From Kiritimatiellia bacterium (GTDB lineage: Bacteria > Verrucomicrobiota > Kiritimatiellia > RFP12 > JAAYLN01), in the NCBI GenBank assembly GCA_017458965.1, contig JAFSZJ010000074.1:1-35147 (forward strand): DNA of 35,147 nt, read 5' to 3'. Under the pieces are notes generated by a model. The model had not been told where the DNA came from. It did not search any database and saw only the letters and a list, made by a program, of their open reading frames with translations. Both the position numbers and the translations under genes were made by a program. Within the stretch, counting starts at the first letter, position 1. Every line of letters starts with the position of its first letter. Shown here piece by piece: positions 8,623-16,038 of the stretch.

Positions 8623-8631
8623 TCGGGCCGA

Positions 8632-8820
8632 TGACGGCCGTGTTGTTCATGCGCACGGGATCCGTCGAGCGCTTCACGACGGCCATCGAGCCGTCAGGCA
8701 GAACGAAGTCTGGATCAAACGAGAATGAGATAGACGGCGAGACGGCGAATTTGCGGACGATGGTGGCATCGTCAACACGGCTGTGTCCTTCACGGCGAGC
8801 CAGTTCTTTTCTTGTATGGC
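8632..8820 (-). pseudogene. Possible frameshifted remnant of an exported-protein C-terminus
   Basis: The gap between the hydrolase and the next minus-strand gene is about 240 bp. On the minus strand one frame reads NWLAVKDTAVLT and an adjacent frame continues DDATIVRKFAVSPS followed by FDPDFVLPDGSMAVVK. Together these look like the end of a beta-rich extracellular protein with a frameshift between the two parts. No start, signal or stop could be defined and the family is not recognised. It may be chance protein-like sequence. Confidence 0.25.
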
Positions 8821-8860
8821 ATGATGCGCGAAGTGGCATGGATACGGCCTGCTGCAAAAT

Positions 8861-9595
8861 TTAATGGGACGGCGGCGACGGGGTTGGTGGCGGATTGCGA
8901 TCCTCCCAGTCATATCTGTGGCTCTTATACCTCCACAATTGATTCCAGATGACTTCCGGAAGACCGCTGTTCGCCCATCCGACCCCAATGAGATTCGTGA
9001 TGGTATGGCGCATCAGTTGCTCATCGTTGCGTATTCGTGCGATGTCAACCAAATTTGTGACCAAGGCGCGTGTTCTAGGCCAGTAGTTGCTGCCATTGTA
9101 ATTGATCTTGCTGAATGGGATTGCTGTAAAGGGCGGAAACATTGTTCGGTAACCGTCGAACACAGCATGCCCAGGAGGGCAGCTGGTGATAGAAAGGTAA
9201 CGGCACAGCCGTTCATAGTAAGTGTCATCCCAACTCTGGTTCGCCCACCAGTTGTTCGTGAATGCGCACACTAGATAGCGCTCATTGGGAACGAAACCAA
9301 ATTGAATCCCATAAGTCGTCTCCTCGCGGGATACACTGCGAATGGTAATGTTCGATGAGTTGACGTGCCCCCACAGCACATCGTCCACGACAAAATCGGC
9401 GGCGCATTCCTCGTTGTCGGACATAATCGTTCCATCTATTGTGGTGCCGGCAAAGATAAGGTCGCAAATACCAGCCTGATGTGGTAGAAAACATAACTCA
9501 AAAAAAGCATAGGGCGACTCTTCATTGGCTCGGCAATCACCGACCAAAAGTATGATTGAAAGGGTAAGAAATGACAGAAATGCAAACTTTGACAT
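8861..9595 (-). CDS. Secreted protein with TIMP/netrin-like N-terminal pattern
   Basis: This is a 244-residue exported protein; the signal peptide covers about residues 1-23 (ending GDCRA). Residues 35-112 follow the pattern of the netrin/TIMP-like OB fold: C-x-x-PHQ-x-x-x-CDLIFAG, then FVVDDVLWG, ITIRSV, and YGIQF...NERYLVCAF. In known TIMP-like domains this corresponds to C...C-(A)D-V-V..., V...WKG and G...YLV. The C-terminal 130 residues are not recognised and end in a Pro/Ser-rich tail. The start has a perfect AAGGAG 6 nt upstream and lies 9 bp after the stop of the HExxH surface protein, so the two are co-transcribed. The gene is visibly lower in GC than its neighbours. The TIMP-like reading is a by-eye pattern match and the inhibitor role is inference. 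Confidence 0.55.
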   Translation of the reverse strand: MSKFAFLSFLTLSIILLVGDCRANEESPYAFFELCFLPHQAGICDLIFAGTTIDGTIMSDNEECAADFVVDDVLWGHVNSSNITIRSVSREETTYGIQFGFVPNERYLVCAFTNNWWANQSWDDTYYERLCRYLSITSCPPGHAVFDGYRTMFPPFTAIPFSKINYNGSNYWPRTRALVTNLVDIARIRNDEQLMRHTITNLIGVGWANSGLPEVIWNQLWRYKSHRYDWEDRNPPPTPSPPSH

Positions 9596-9604
9596 GATTT
9601 CTCC

Positions 9605-12508
9605 TTATGGTGCATTTGGGAAAACGAATTCCAAATAGAAGGTGTTGTTCGTCTTCCATCGTTGGGTGTATTGCGGAATCAAACCAAGGCGCATAAGAGC
9701 ATATTTATCCTTGCCACGATCCATGTAATGTATGCCGCAAGTGCAGTTGTTATGACCATTGTACTTGGCGGATGCCGTAGGTACGAGTCCCATTGAGTGA
9801 CAGCATTCGTGGAGAGCAACCTGGGCGATGTAGTCCGATATCAAATCGGCTGAAAGAGGCAATGGCACATTGCGCCAGTCGTTTGTGGGATTAACGGACC
9901 CGCCTGTGTCGAGATAAAAAGATCGGTATTGCTCTGGCAGAGACTCACGGATTGTTCCGTCGTACACATACGCAGCCCCCAATGGCGAGTCGTTGCGTTG
10001 ATGGCAGTGTTCATTGGGGGTGCGTCCGAGGGCGCTGGTGTACCGTCCCGTTGCCGGATTCGTATATCTGCCGGTCTGAATAACGATGGTTTTGTGCGGT
10101 TGGGGAACGTTGGCGTCAGGCCCGACGACGACGATGTTGGCGCTTGGCGGGAAGATGGCCTGCACCTTTGCCGCTATGTCCGCGAATGCTGATGCGGCTT
10201 CCTGCGCCGTACAGCCGGCGAAGATGGTCACGTTCGTCGGCGGGAGCGTATTTGCGCCGGGATAGTCGAATACTATCGGCTGGCGGAACTCCTCAAGCAC
10301 GGCGGCGTCCCATGTGATCTGGACGTACTGCGGGATGGCAACCGTCGAGGACTGCTCTTCTACGACATTGCCATTCGCGTCGAGGATTCGGCCCTTGACC
10401 GTCGCGAAGGGAGGCGGGACGTACTGGCCAGCCGCGACCGCCGGAAGGGCGCGGGCAAAGGTCGTGTTGGCATCGTACACGAGCGAGTCCGTGCCGTCCA
10501 CGAGGGGCGCGGATGATGTCGCCTTCATGTCCCATTCCAGCGAGTGATGTCGGCCACCGGAAACACGCGTCCGCCTTTGGGTGCCGGGGGTTGACGGGTC
10601 GGTGTCGATCCAGGCGAGGTGCTGCCAGCCAGTCGCCGTTTCTCGTCCCGCCTCGGCCTCGATCATGTACTCCTCCTCGTCGTCAAGCGGGTGCCCGCAA
10701 GACGGATATGACACGTCAATCACCGTGTTGCTCGGGGATTGGGAGACTTCAACGCCCATGTGGTCGCGGCCGCCGCAGTACGTCACGATCGCCGTGCCGG
10801 CGAGGCCTTCAGGCGGGTTCGCGCCAACCGCCGCATGAAGCGTGACGGACGACGTCCATCCTTCGCCAAGTCCCGTCACCGTTGCGGACAACTTGTCGTC
10901 GGCAACCGCGACGTGACCGGTCATGTATTCAGGATCGAAAGTCCAGTTGAGCCTTTCGGCCAGTCCGGGGGTGTCCGGGATGCAGTGCGCAGTCACGAGG
11001 GCGCTTTGGCCCCTATGGACCACCTGCATCGTCGGGTAGAGGAACACACATGGCGCGTAGATGGTCGCACCGCCGCCACGGGATCCGCCGACTTCCATGC
11101 CGCCGCGCAGGGGCGGCGGGGGCGCATCGTAGGCCGTTGTGCAACTTGCAAAGACATTATCCCCGTTATCGACAAAGACGCCATCGCCCCCTTCAAGGGA
11201 GAGCCGGACGGGCAGCCCAGCCGTCCGCAGCTCAACGTTCCACACGGTTCCCGTCGGTATTGCGAAGGTCCATGAGTTCGTTTCGCAAAGCAGAAGCGGC
11301 AGGTCGCCAACCCGGAGAACAGCGCGATTGCCAATGGGCGTGGGGGCGTCGAGGCGCACTGTCACGGCGCGGTCGCCGGGCTGCGCGATGAAAAGCCGGT
11401 GGGCATAGTATGAACCCTGCGACCATCCGTCGGGGATGCCATCGTTGTCGGAGTCGGGATTGTTCGGGTCGGTGGCACCGTTCACCTCGTCATAGTCCGT
11501 CAGCCCGTCGCCGTCGGTGTCGGCGCGGCGCGGGTCGGTATGCGTCTGCATGATCTCCTGCCAGTCGGTGAGACCGTCACCGTCCGTGTCGCAGGTTCCA
11601 TCTCCCAAGTCGCCGATGTAGGACCAGTGGACAGTGGTTAGAGGATAGTCGTTAGTGGTTAGTGAATTGGAGGAGTTGGGAGTGGAGGAGTGGAGGAGTT
11701 GGGCGGTGCCGTTGCGGAAGAGGCCTATGGAGGTGGAGGAGTTGGGGAGTGGAGGAGTGGGTGAGTAGCTGTAGATGACGTCGCCGTCTTCGCGGAACTC
11801 GGCCTGGAAGGAAACTGGCGTTGCCGGGTCGCGGTCAAGCAGGGCGTTTTCCCATGTTATGACGCGCGTTCCGCTGTCCGTGACGGCGGTCCAGATGCGG
11901 GACTGGCAATGATCGTTCCATCGGCTTGCGGGAAGGAAGCCATACGAACTCTGAAGCGGCGCATAGACCGTTATGTTGGAATAGGTCGTGTAGAGCGCCA
12001 GCTCTTCAATGGGGATGCCGGGGGCGGGCGACTTGACCGTGATGGTGCCGTCGGTCTGTATCCAAACCGGGTTCGCCGACGCAATGCCGTTCGTGAAGGC
12101 GTCGAAGAGCCAGAAGCCGTCATTGTGCGCCCCGCGCCGCGCAATGCGCTCGGCGAGTTGCGCGCCTTCCGGCATCGTGAAGTCGTGCGTCTCGTTCGTG
12201 GCAACGGACGATATGGAGTACCCGGTCAGCTGCGCTATTGCGGAAAAGGCGTTTGTGCAAAGCGTGGTGAGAGCCGGGGTGATGGAACGCAGTCCCTCGC
12301 CAATCATTCCGCCCAGTTGCTTGCTGGAGCCGTATGCGAAGACGGCGATGAAGAAAGCCAGAGCCACGGACTGCGCGAAGCGCGAAAGACCGCGCCACCC
12401 GTGCAAGAGCGGCGCGAACGCGCCGTGACGATAGGCTCGATATGCGAAGGGCGCGACCGTCAGAAGCGCCAGCAAGATAGCAAAGATTTGACGCACGAGA
12501 CTTGTCAT
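9605..12508 (-). CDS. Large membrane-anchored surface protein with TSP3 repeats and terminal HExxH motif
   Basis: This 967-residue protein has two N-terminal hydrophobic segments (about residues 7-22 and 44-60), so it is probably membrane-anchored with the bulk outside. A beta-rich region follows, then a thrombospondin type-3-like calcium-binding run (DTDGDGLTDWQE, DTDGDGLTDYDE, DSDNDGIPDGW; about residues 310-365), then several beta-domains. Near the C-terminus, HECCHSMGLVP (residues 900-910) is a zinc-peptidase HExxHxxG motif, followed by a Cys-rich stretch and HYMD, which could be a Met-turn. The position where metzincins have the third His is Pro here, so catalysis is uncertain. A heptamer repeat tract is translated within the protein around residues 245-290. 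It overlaps the upstream gene as ATGA and is followed after 9 bp by the TIMP-like gene. Confidence 0.75.
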   Translation of the reverse strand: MTSLVRQIFAILLALLTVAPFAYRAYRHGAFAPLLHGWRGLSRFAQSVALAFFIAVFAYGSSKQLGGMIGEGLRSITPALTTLCTNAFSAIAQLTGYSISSVATNETHDFTMPEGAQLAERIARRGAHNDGFWLFDAFTNGIASANPVWIQTDGTITVKSPAPGIPIEELALYTTYSNITVYAPLQSSYGFLPASRWNDHCQSRIWTAVTDSGTRVITWENALLDRDPATPVSFQAEFREDGDVIYSYSPTPPLPNSSTSIGLFRNGTAQLLHSSTPNSSNSLTTNDYPLTTVHWSYIGDLGDGTCDTDGDGLTDWQEIMQTHTDPRRADTDGDGLTDYDEVNGATDPNNPDSDNDGIPDGWSQGSYYAHRLFIAQPGDRAVTVRLDAPTPIGNRAVLRVGDLPLLLCETNSWTFAIPTGTVWNVELRTAGLPVRLSLEGGDGVFVDNGDNVFASCTTAYDAPPPPLRGGMEVGGSRGGGATIYAPCVFLYPTMQVVHRGQSALVTAHCIPDTPGLAERLNWTFDPEYMTGHVAVADDKLSATVTGLGEGWTSSVTLHAAVGANPPEGLAGTAIVTYCGGRDHMGVEVSQSPSNTVIDVSYPSCGHPLDDEEEYMIEAEAGRETATGWQHLAWIDTDPSTPGTQRRTRVSGGRHHSLEWDMKATSSAPLVDGTDSLVYDANTTFARALPAVAAGQYVPPPFATVKGRILDANGNVVEEQSSTVAIPQYVQITWDAAVLEEFRQPIVFDYPGANTLPPTNVTIFAGCTAQEAASAFADIAAKVQAIFPPSANIVVVGPDANVPQPHKTIVIQTGRYTNPATGRYTSALGRTPNEHCHQRNDSPLGAAYVYDGTIRESLPEQYRSFYLDTGGSVNPTNDWRNVPLPLSADLISDYIAQVALHECCHSMGLVPTASAKYNGHNNCTCGIHYMDRGKDKYALMRLGLIPQYTQRWKTNNTFYLEFVFPNAP
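11632..11766. repeat. Heptanucleotide repeat tract B inside a coding sequence
   Basis: Plus-strand units in phase from 11632: CAGTGGT, TAGAGGA, TAGTCGT, TAGTGGT, TAGTGAA, then GGAGTTG/AGTGGAG-type units to about 11701. A second GGAGGAGTTGG-type tract covers about 11729-11766. The two are separated by about 28 bp of ordinary coding sequence. All of it is read through in frame by the minus-strand HExxH surface-protein gene. Confidence 0.8.
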
Positions 12509-13074
12509 CTGAAGATGAGCTGCGTCCCGTCGGGCGCGTTGCGGACGGCAAGGTTTTCAAGCGTCGGCTCGACTCCGCGCACGGACAGGCGGAGGACATT
12601 CCACGACAGGGCCGATGGCATGGCGAAAGGATTTGCGGAAATGGGCGTTTCGCCATCGAGAAGGGCGATGTCGCGAAGCGTGCCGTTCGGGCGTATGCCG
12701 AGTTTCAGCGTCAGCATCTTGCGGACATCCTTATTCGCCGGAACGACATCAATGCGATTCGTGAGGCCTGGCGCCGCCAGAAACCACAGGCCGGAATCCC
12801 AGCCGAAGCGCAGCGACTCTTCGGATGGCGAAAGAACCCCATCGACGGGCGCGGCATCGTTGTCGACTGCAACTTCGACATTATTTGATGCCGTGGCGTC
12901 AAGCGAAAGCGCAACCGAGAATGTGCGGCTGCCGATGAATGGAGTTATGGAAATGTTCGTCGAAACCTCCGTGTCTGCAAAGTCTGTCGCCGGGAGTGTA
13001 GGTAGGGCGATGCGCTCGGCGGAAGCGATTGCAGCCGAAAGGGTGAATAACTGAATGGCGAGGTAAGACCTCAT
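12505..13074 (-). CDS. Small exported protein of unknown function, first gene of surface-protein operon
   Basis: This is a 189-residue protein with a clear signal peptide (MRSYLAIQLFTLSAAIASA). The mature part is predicted to be beta-rich, with motifs such as FGWDSGLWFLAAPG and NAFAMPSALSW-like segments; I do not recognise a family. The ATG at 13074 begins the signal peptide, so the in-frame upstream ATG at 13119 is rejected. The stop overlaps the start of the 967-residue surface protein as ATGA, so translation is probably coupled. A candidate promoter ends 7 bp before the ATG and there is no Shine-Dalgarno. Co-location suggests it acts with the large surface protein, for example as a partner or chaperone, but nothing in the sequence proves that. 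Confidence 0.7.
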   Translation of the reverse strand: MRSYLAIQLFTLSAAIASAERIALPTLPATDFADTEVSTNISITPFIGSRTFSVALSLDATASNNVEVAVDNDAAPVDGVLSPSEESLRFGWDSGLWFLAAPGLTNRIDVVPANKDVRKMLTLKLGIRPNGTLRDIALLDGETPISANPFAMPSALSWNVLRLSVRGVEPTLENLAVRNAPDGTQLIFR

Positions 13075-13081
13075 GCGAATT

Positions 13082-13109
13082 AGTGTAGCAAAAGGAGGTT
13101 TGGCCGCAA
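13082..13109 (-). promoter_or_regulatory. Candidate near-leaderless promoter for surface-protein operon
   Basis: On the minus strand, TTGCGG (13109-13104) and TACACT (13087-13082) are 16 bp apart. Only 7 bp separate the -10 from the ATG at 13074. The upstream sequence carries two CGCAAAG direct repeats 10 bp apart, so the -35 match could be fortuitous. Confidence 0.35.
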
Positions 13110-13127
13110 AGGAGCGCAAAGACGTAT

Positions 13128-15605
13128 TTAGCCTCGAAGGAATCCGTGTTCGTAAACTTTCGGTTTGATCTTGGCGGCAAGCGCCTTGACCGCCGAGCGG
13201 AGCGCGGCGATACGTTCGTTATACCCAGCGTCGGACGAGTCGGGGTTCATGTGCCCGTTGGGCTTGAAGCCTTGGAAGTGCGCCCGGATGTCGTAGAACG
13301 AGGCGTCGGGCAACGTGGTCTGTTGCGCATGGTAGTAACGCCACAGTTCGCGTCCGGCGTCAAGCACCGCACGGGCATCCGGGGAAAGCGAGTTTATAGG
13401 GGCACCATAAGGTTCCGAAGGATTCTCCGCCGCTTCAGGGACATCATCCAGGTCCAGCGCAGACTGCACCGGCCCGCTCGGAGCGCTTGCTCCACTCTTC
13501 TTTCCCCGTAGCCAATCCGACATGAAGTGCGACGCGAAGGCACTTGTACAGCCAACCTCATCCTCCGTGAACGGAATCCAATGGTTCACGCCCGCCTTGC
13601 ACGAAATGCGGTTCTGCCCGTGGAACAGCGCGTAGATGATGCAGTCCAACTGGAACTCGCGATCCGCCTTCCAGGTGTCTTTAGGCCATAGAAACTGGTC
13701 GCGGTCGTTCAGCCAGTCGGCGGCGATACAATGGCGGATGGAAAAATAGATACAAGAGGCAAGGGCGTTCGTTCTCGTGACGGGCTTGAAGAACGTCGAT
13801 GTCTCGTTGCTGCGCTCCGAGAGAATGACGATCTCGTTCTGATGCTGGAAGTCATTGCCGTTGCATACCATCCAGCCGAGGATTTCTGATTCCATCGGAT
13901 TTTTCCATGTTGGGCGCATCCAGTCATTCAGCAACGGAACGCCGTCATAGGAGAGTATTTCCTTGTCTGGCAATCGATTTCCAGATGCGTCATAGACTTC
14001 AAAAAGGCAATGCTTGAATCTCTCTTTCGCAGTTGTATCCCAGACCATGAAGCCAATCGGAAACGGCCCCTTAACATTGTCGAACGATTCTGCGGGAACT
14101 ACGAATCCCGCGCAGAGCCTTGCAAGAAAACCTTCACGGAACAATCGAAAGTAAGGTCCGTTCAAATGCTTAAGTTTTGAAAACTCCGCGATGATGCACC
14201 CTGGGATGTCGGCATATATCCGAGCCAGAAACTGTGCGAACAGCTCTCGTTTCGCAAACGCGGCTAGCATCGCAGAAGACCTGTCTCTCACGGCGGTTTC
14301 ATTCGAAACACCAACTTTCGCCTTCTTTGACTTTGTACTTCCCGCCTCCGCATACGGCGGGTTCATGAACACGACCAGTTTCCGCCTCTTTTCGGGGTCT
14401 TTTACAATGTCACGAAGTCCATCGGGCAGTTTATCGAAGGAGTCGTTGAGAAAGTCGAACTGGAAGACATGGTTGTCGAATAGGGCCGCGCCGTTTCTGA
14501 TGCGCTCGTGGACGATGTCCACGTCGGCCTGCTGGAGCGTCGAGAGCCAGACGTGGTGCTTCGCCTTGGGGTCGAGTCCGGCCAGGAGATTGCCGGTGCC
14601 GCCGGCGGGATCCCAGACATCGTATTCGTCCTGCCAGTCCTCGCCAAGGACGGAGGCAATGGCCTCCTGCGCCTTCTCCACCCAGATCTGCGGCGTGAAG
14701 AAGGAACCCTGCCGTTCGCGGACGTCGGGCGGCATCAGGAGATCGCGGCGCTCGTTGATGAACTCCCAGAACTCCTTGCGGGGCGGGCGTCGGTACTGGT
14801 TCCAGAACGCCGTGTGCGCCTTCTGCCCGTCGTTGAAATCGACGCGCTTCTCGTTGAGAATGCCCGAGGGGTCGAGCTGGCGGTCGGCGAGGTAGTGGTT
14901 GCCGCGCAGCACGACGAAGAGCTTCTGCATGAGCGTGGCGTTGTCCTTCGAGAGGAGGTCGGCGAGGAAGAAGTCGGCGTCGTGAATGCCCTGTTTCCGG
15001 GCCAGCGCCCAGTTGATGGCGATGGAGGGCTTAACTGCCTTGAGCCACTTCTGATAGACAAAGGGAAAGTTGTTGCGCGTCACCTGCAGCTGGCTGGTGC
15101 CCGTCGCGCCGACGACGAGGTTCTTCTTCGTGAACTTCGCGAGGTCGGGGTCGCTGAAAAGGAACTGGACGAGGTTCGCGCCCACGATGGGTTGGACAAG
15201 CCCTAGGACGTGGGCGAAGGCGGGGGTGGTCCAGTCCGAGGGCGTGGCTGTCCAGTCGATATCGCTGCGGAAGAGGAGGTCGAGGACCGTGTGCCAGGGG
15301 AGGAAGGCGATCTTCTCTGAATCAAAGGCGCCGAGGAACGGGGGCGGGCTGTGCTTTTCATACGTCTTCTCCCCGCCGATGGTAAGGACGAGCTGCGCGA
15401 AGAGCGGGGCAACGTCCCTGTGGATGCCGTTCTTCGCCTCCGCCCACAGGAGCGACTCCGTTTCCCATAGCGTCGGCCCCTGGTCCTTGGGCTGGACGCA
15501 GAAGTCGATCTTCCCCAGAATCCGCGTGCAGTCATACGACGGGAACAGGTCCGCAGCCACCTTGTTCTTGATCTCCTCTTCCTTGAGCTTCGGATCGTAG
15601 GCCAT
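13128..15605 (-). CDS. Type IIG-like restriction endonuclease/N6-adenine methyltransferase
   Basis: This 825-residue single polypeptide appears to join nuclease, methyltransferase and specificity parts. The N-terminus has a PD-(D/E)xK-like arrangement: GKIDFCVQ (Asp34) and LLWAEAKNG (Glu56, Lys58), followed by QLVLTIG. The methyltransferase has the FFTPQIWVEKA segment, motif I WDPAGGTGNLL (near 331-341) and motif IV FMNPPY (413-418), typical of N6-adenine enzymes. The C-terminal 350 residues probably recognise DNA. Such enzymes both methylate and cut near their site; a defence role follows from the family. The ATG at 15605 has a GGAAG-type ribosome site; a longer 5' extension to 15836 reads poor, repeat-adjacent sequence. 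There is no separate specificity or nuclease gene nearby. Confidence 0.82.
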   Translation of the reverse strand: MAYDPKLKEEEIKNKVAADLFPSYDCTRILGKIDFCVQPKDQGPTLWETESLLWAEAKNGIHRDVAPLFAQLVLTIGGEKTYEKHSPPPFLGAFDSEKIAFLPWHTVLDLLFRSDIDWTATPSDWTTPAFAHVLGLVQPIVGANLVQFLFSDPDLAKFTKKNLVVGATGTSQLQVTRNNFPFVYQKWLKAVKPSIAINWALARKQGIHDADFFLADLLSKDNATLMQKLFVVLRGNHYLADRQLDPSGILNEKRVDFNDGQKAHTAFWNQYRRPPRKEFWEFINERRDLLMPPDVRERQGSFFTPQIWVEKAQEAIASVLGEDWQDEYDVWDPAGGTGNLLAGLDPKAKHHVWLSTLQQADVDIVHERIRNGAALFDNHVFQFDFLNDSFDKLPDGLRDIVKDPEKRRKLVVFMNPPYAEAGSTKSKKAKVGVSNETAVRDRSSAMLAAFAKRELFAQFLARIYADIPGCIIAEFSKLKHLNGPYFRLFREGFLARLCAGFVVPAESFDNVKGPFPIGFMVWDTTAKERFKHCLFEVYDASGNRLPDKEILSYDGVPLLNDWMRPTWKNPMESEILGWMVCNGNDFQHQNEIVILSERSNETSTFFKPVTRTNALASCIYFSIRHCIAADWLNDRDQFLWPKDTWKADREFQLDCIIYALFHGQNRISCKAGVNHWIPFTEDEVGCTSAFASHFMSDWLRGKKSGASAPSGPVQSALDLDDVPEAAENPSEPYGAPINSLSPDARAVLDAGRELWRYYHAQQTTLPDASFYDIRAHFQGFKPNGHMNPDSSDAGYNERIAALRSAVKALAAKIKPKVYEHGFLRG

Positions 15606-15743
15606 GTCTCTTCCTTCCGTCCCCGTCGCGACGGGAGGAAGACGAATCGGCACATAAAAGGGACGCGCCCTTCCCCTTGACCTCATACTCGTTGGAGGTG
15701 CCTCGGATGGACCTTTGCATGGGTATGAGCAAGCAGAAAAAGC

Positions 15744-15760
15744 GCGCCCTACGCGGGCGC
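15744..15760. other. Inverted repeat upstream of the type IIG-like gene
   Basis: GCGCCC (15744-15749) and GGGCGC (15755-15760) form a 6-bp stem with a 5-nt loop. It lies about 140 bp upstream of the restriction-modification start, within the 430-bp gene-free stretch 15606-16038. It could be a short hairpin in the leader or an operator; no function is evident. Confidence 0.35.
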
Positions 15761-15820
15761 ACCCTGCCAACTCGATGTCCATGCAAGAAAAGTTTCCGAG
15801 GCTTTCCAACGAACGTCGCG

Positions 15821-15836
15821 TTGCGCAGATGCGCAA
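15821..15836. other. Perfect short palindrome TTGCGCA-GA-TGCGCAA
   Basis: A perfect 7-bp inverted repeat with a 2-nt centre lies in the divergent interval between the type IIG-like gene and the serine hydrolase, immediately left of heptamer tract C. Its size and symmetry suit a dimeric repressor operator, but no regulator gene is nearby. Confidence 0.4.
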
Positions 15837-15842
15837 AATCAG

Positions 15843-15884
15843 TTGTGGTTAGTTGTTAGTCGTCAGTCGTTAGTCGTTAGTACA
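15843..15884. repeat. Heptanucleotide repeat tract C (6 units)
   Basis: Six units in exact phase: TTGTGGT, TAGTTGT, TAGTCGT, CAGTCGT, TAGTCGT, TAGTACA. The TAGTCGT unit is also present in tract B, 4.2 kb away. It is intergenic, in the gap 15606-16038. Confidence 0.85.
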
Positions 15885-15980
15885 AGTGTCGGGAGTCCAA
15901 CGTCCCGATACGGCTACTATCTTAAGCGAATCGTCATGCGCTTGCAATCGGAAAAGATCGAAAAAAGATCGAAATACATG

Positions 15981-16010
15981 TTGCGGGGACAGGGCGGCAT
16001 TTGGCATAAT
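15981..16010 (+). promoter_or_regulatory. Candidate promoter for secreted serine hydrolase
   Basis: TTGCGG (15981-15986) and CATAAT (16005-16010) are separated by 18 bp; the -10 matches 5 of 6 positions. A start near 16017 would give a leader of about 22 nt before the ATG at 16039. Confidence 0.4.
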
Positions 16011-16038
16011 ACCTTCCGTAGTCTGGGAATAGAAAACT

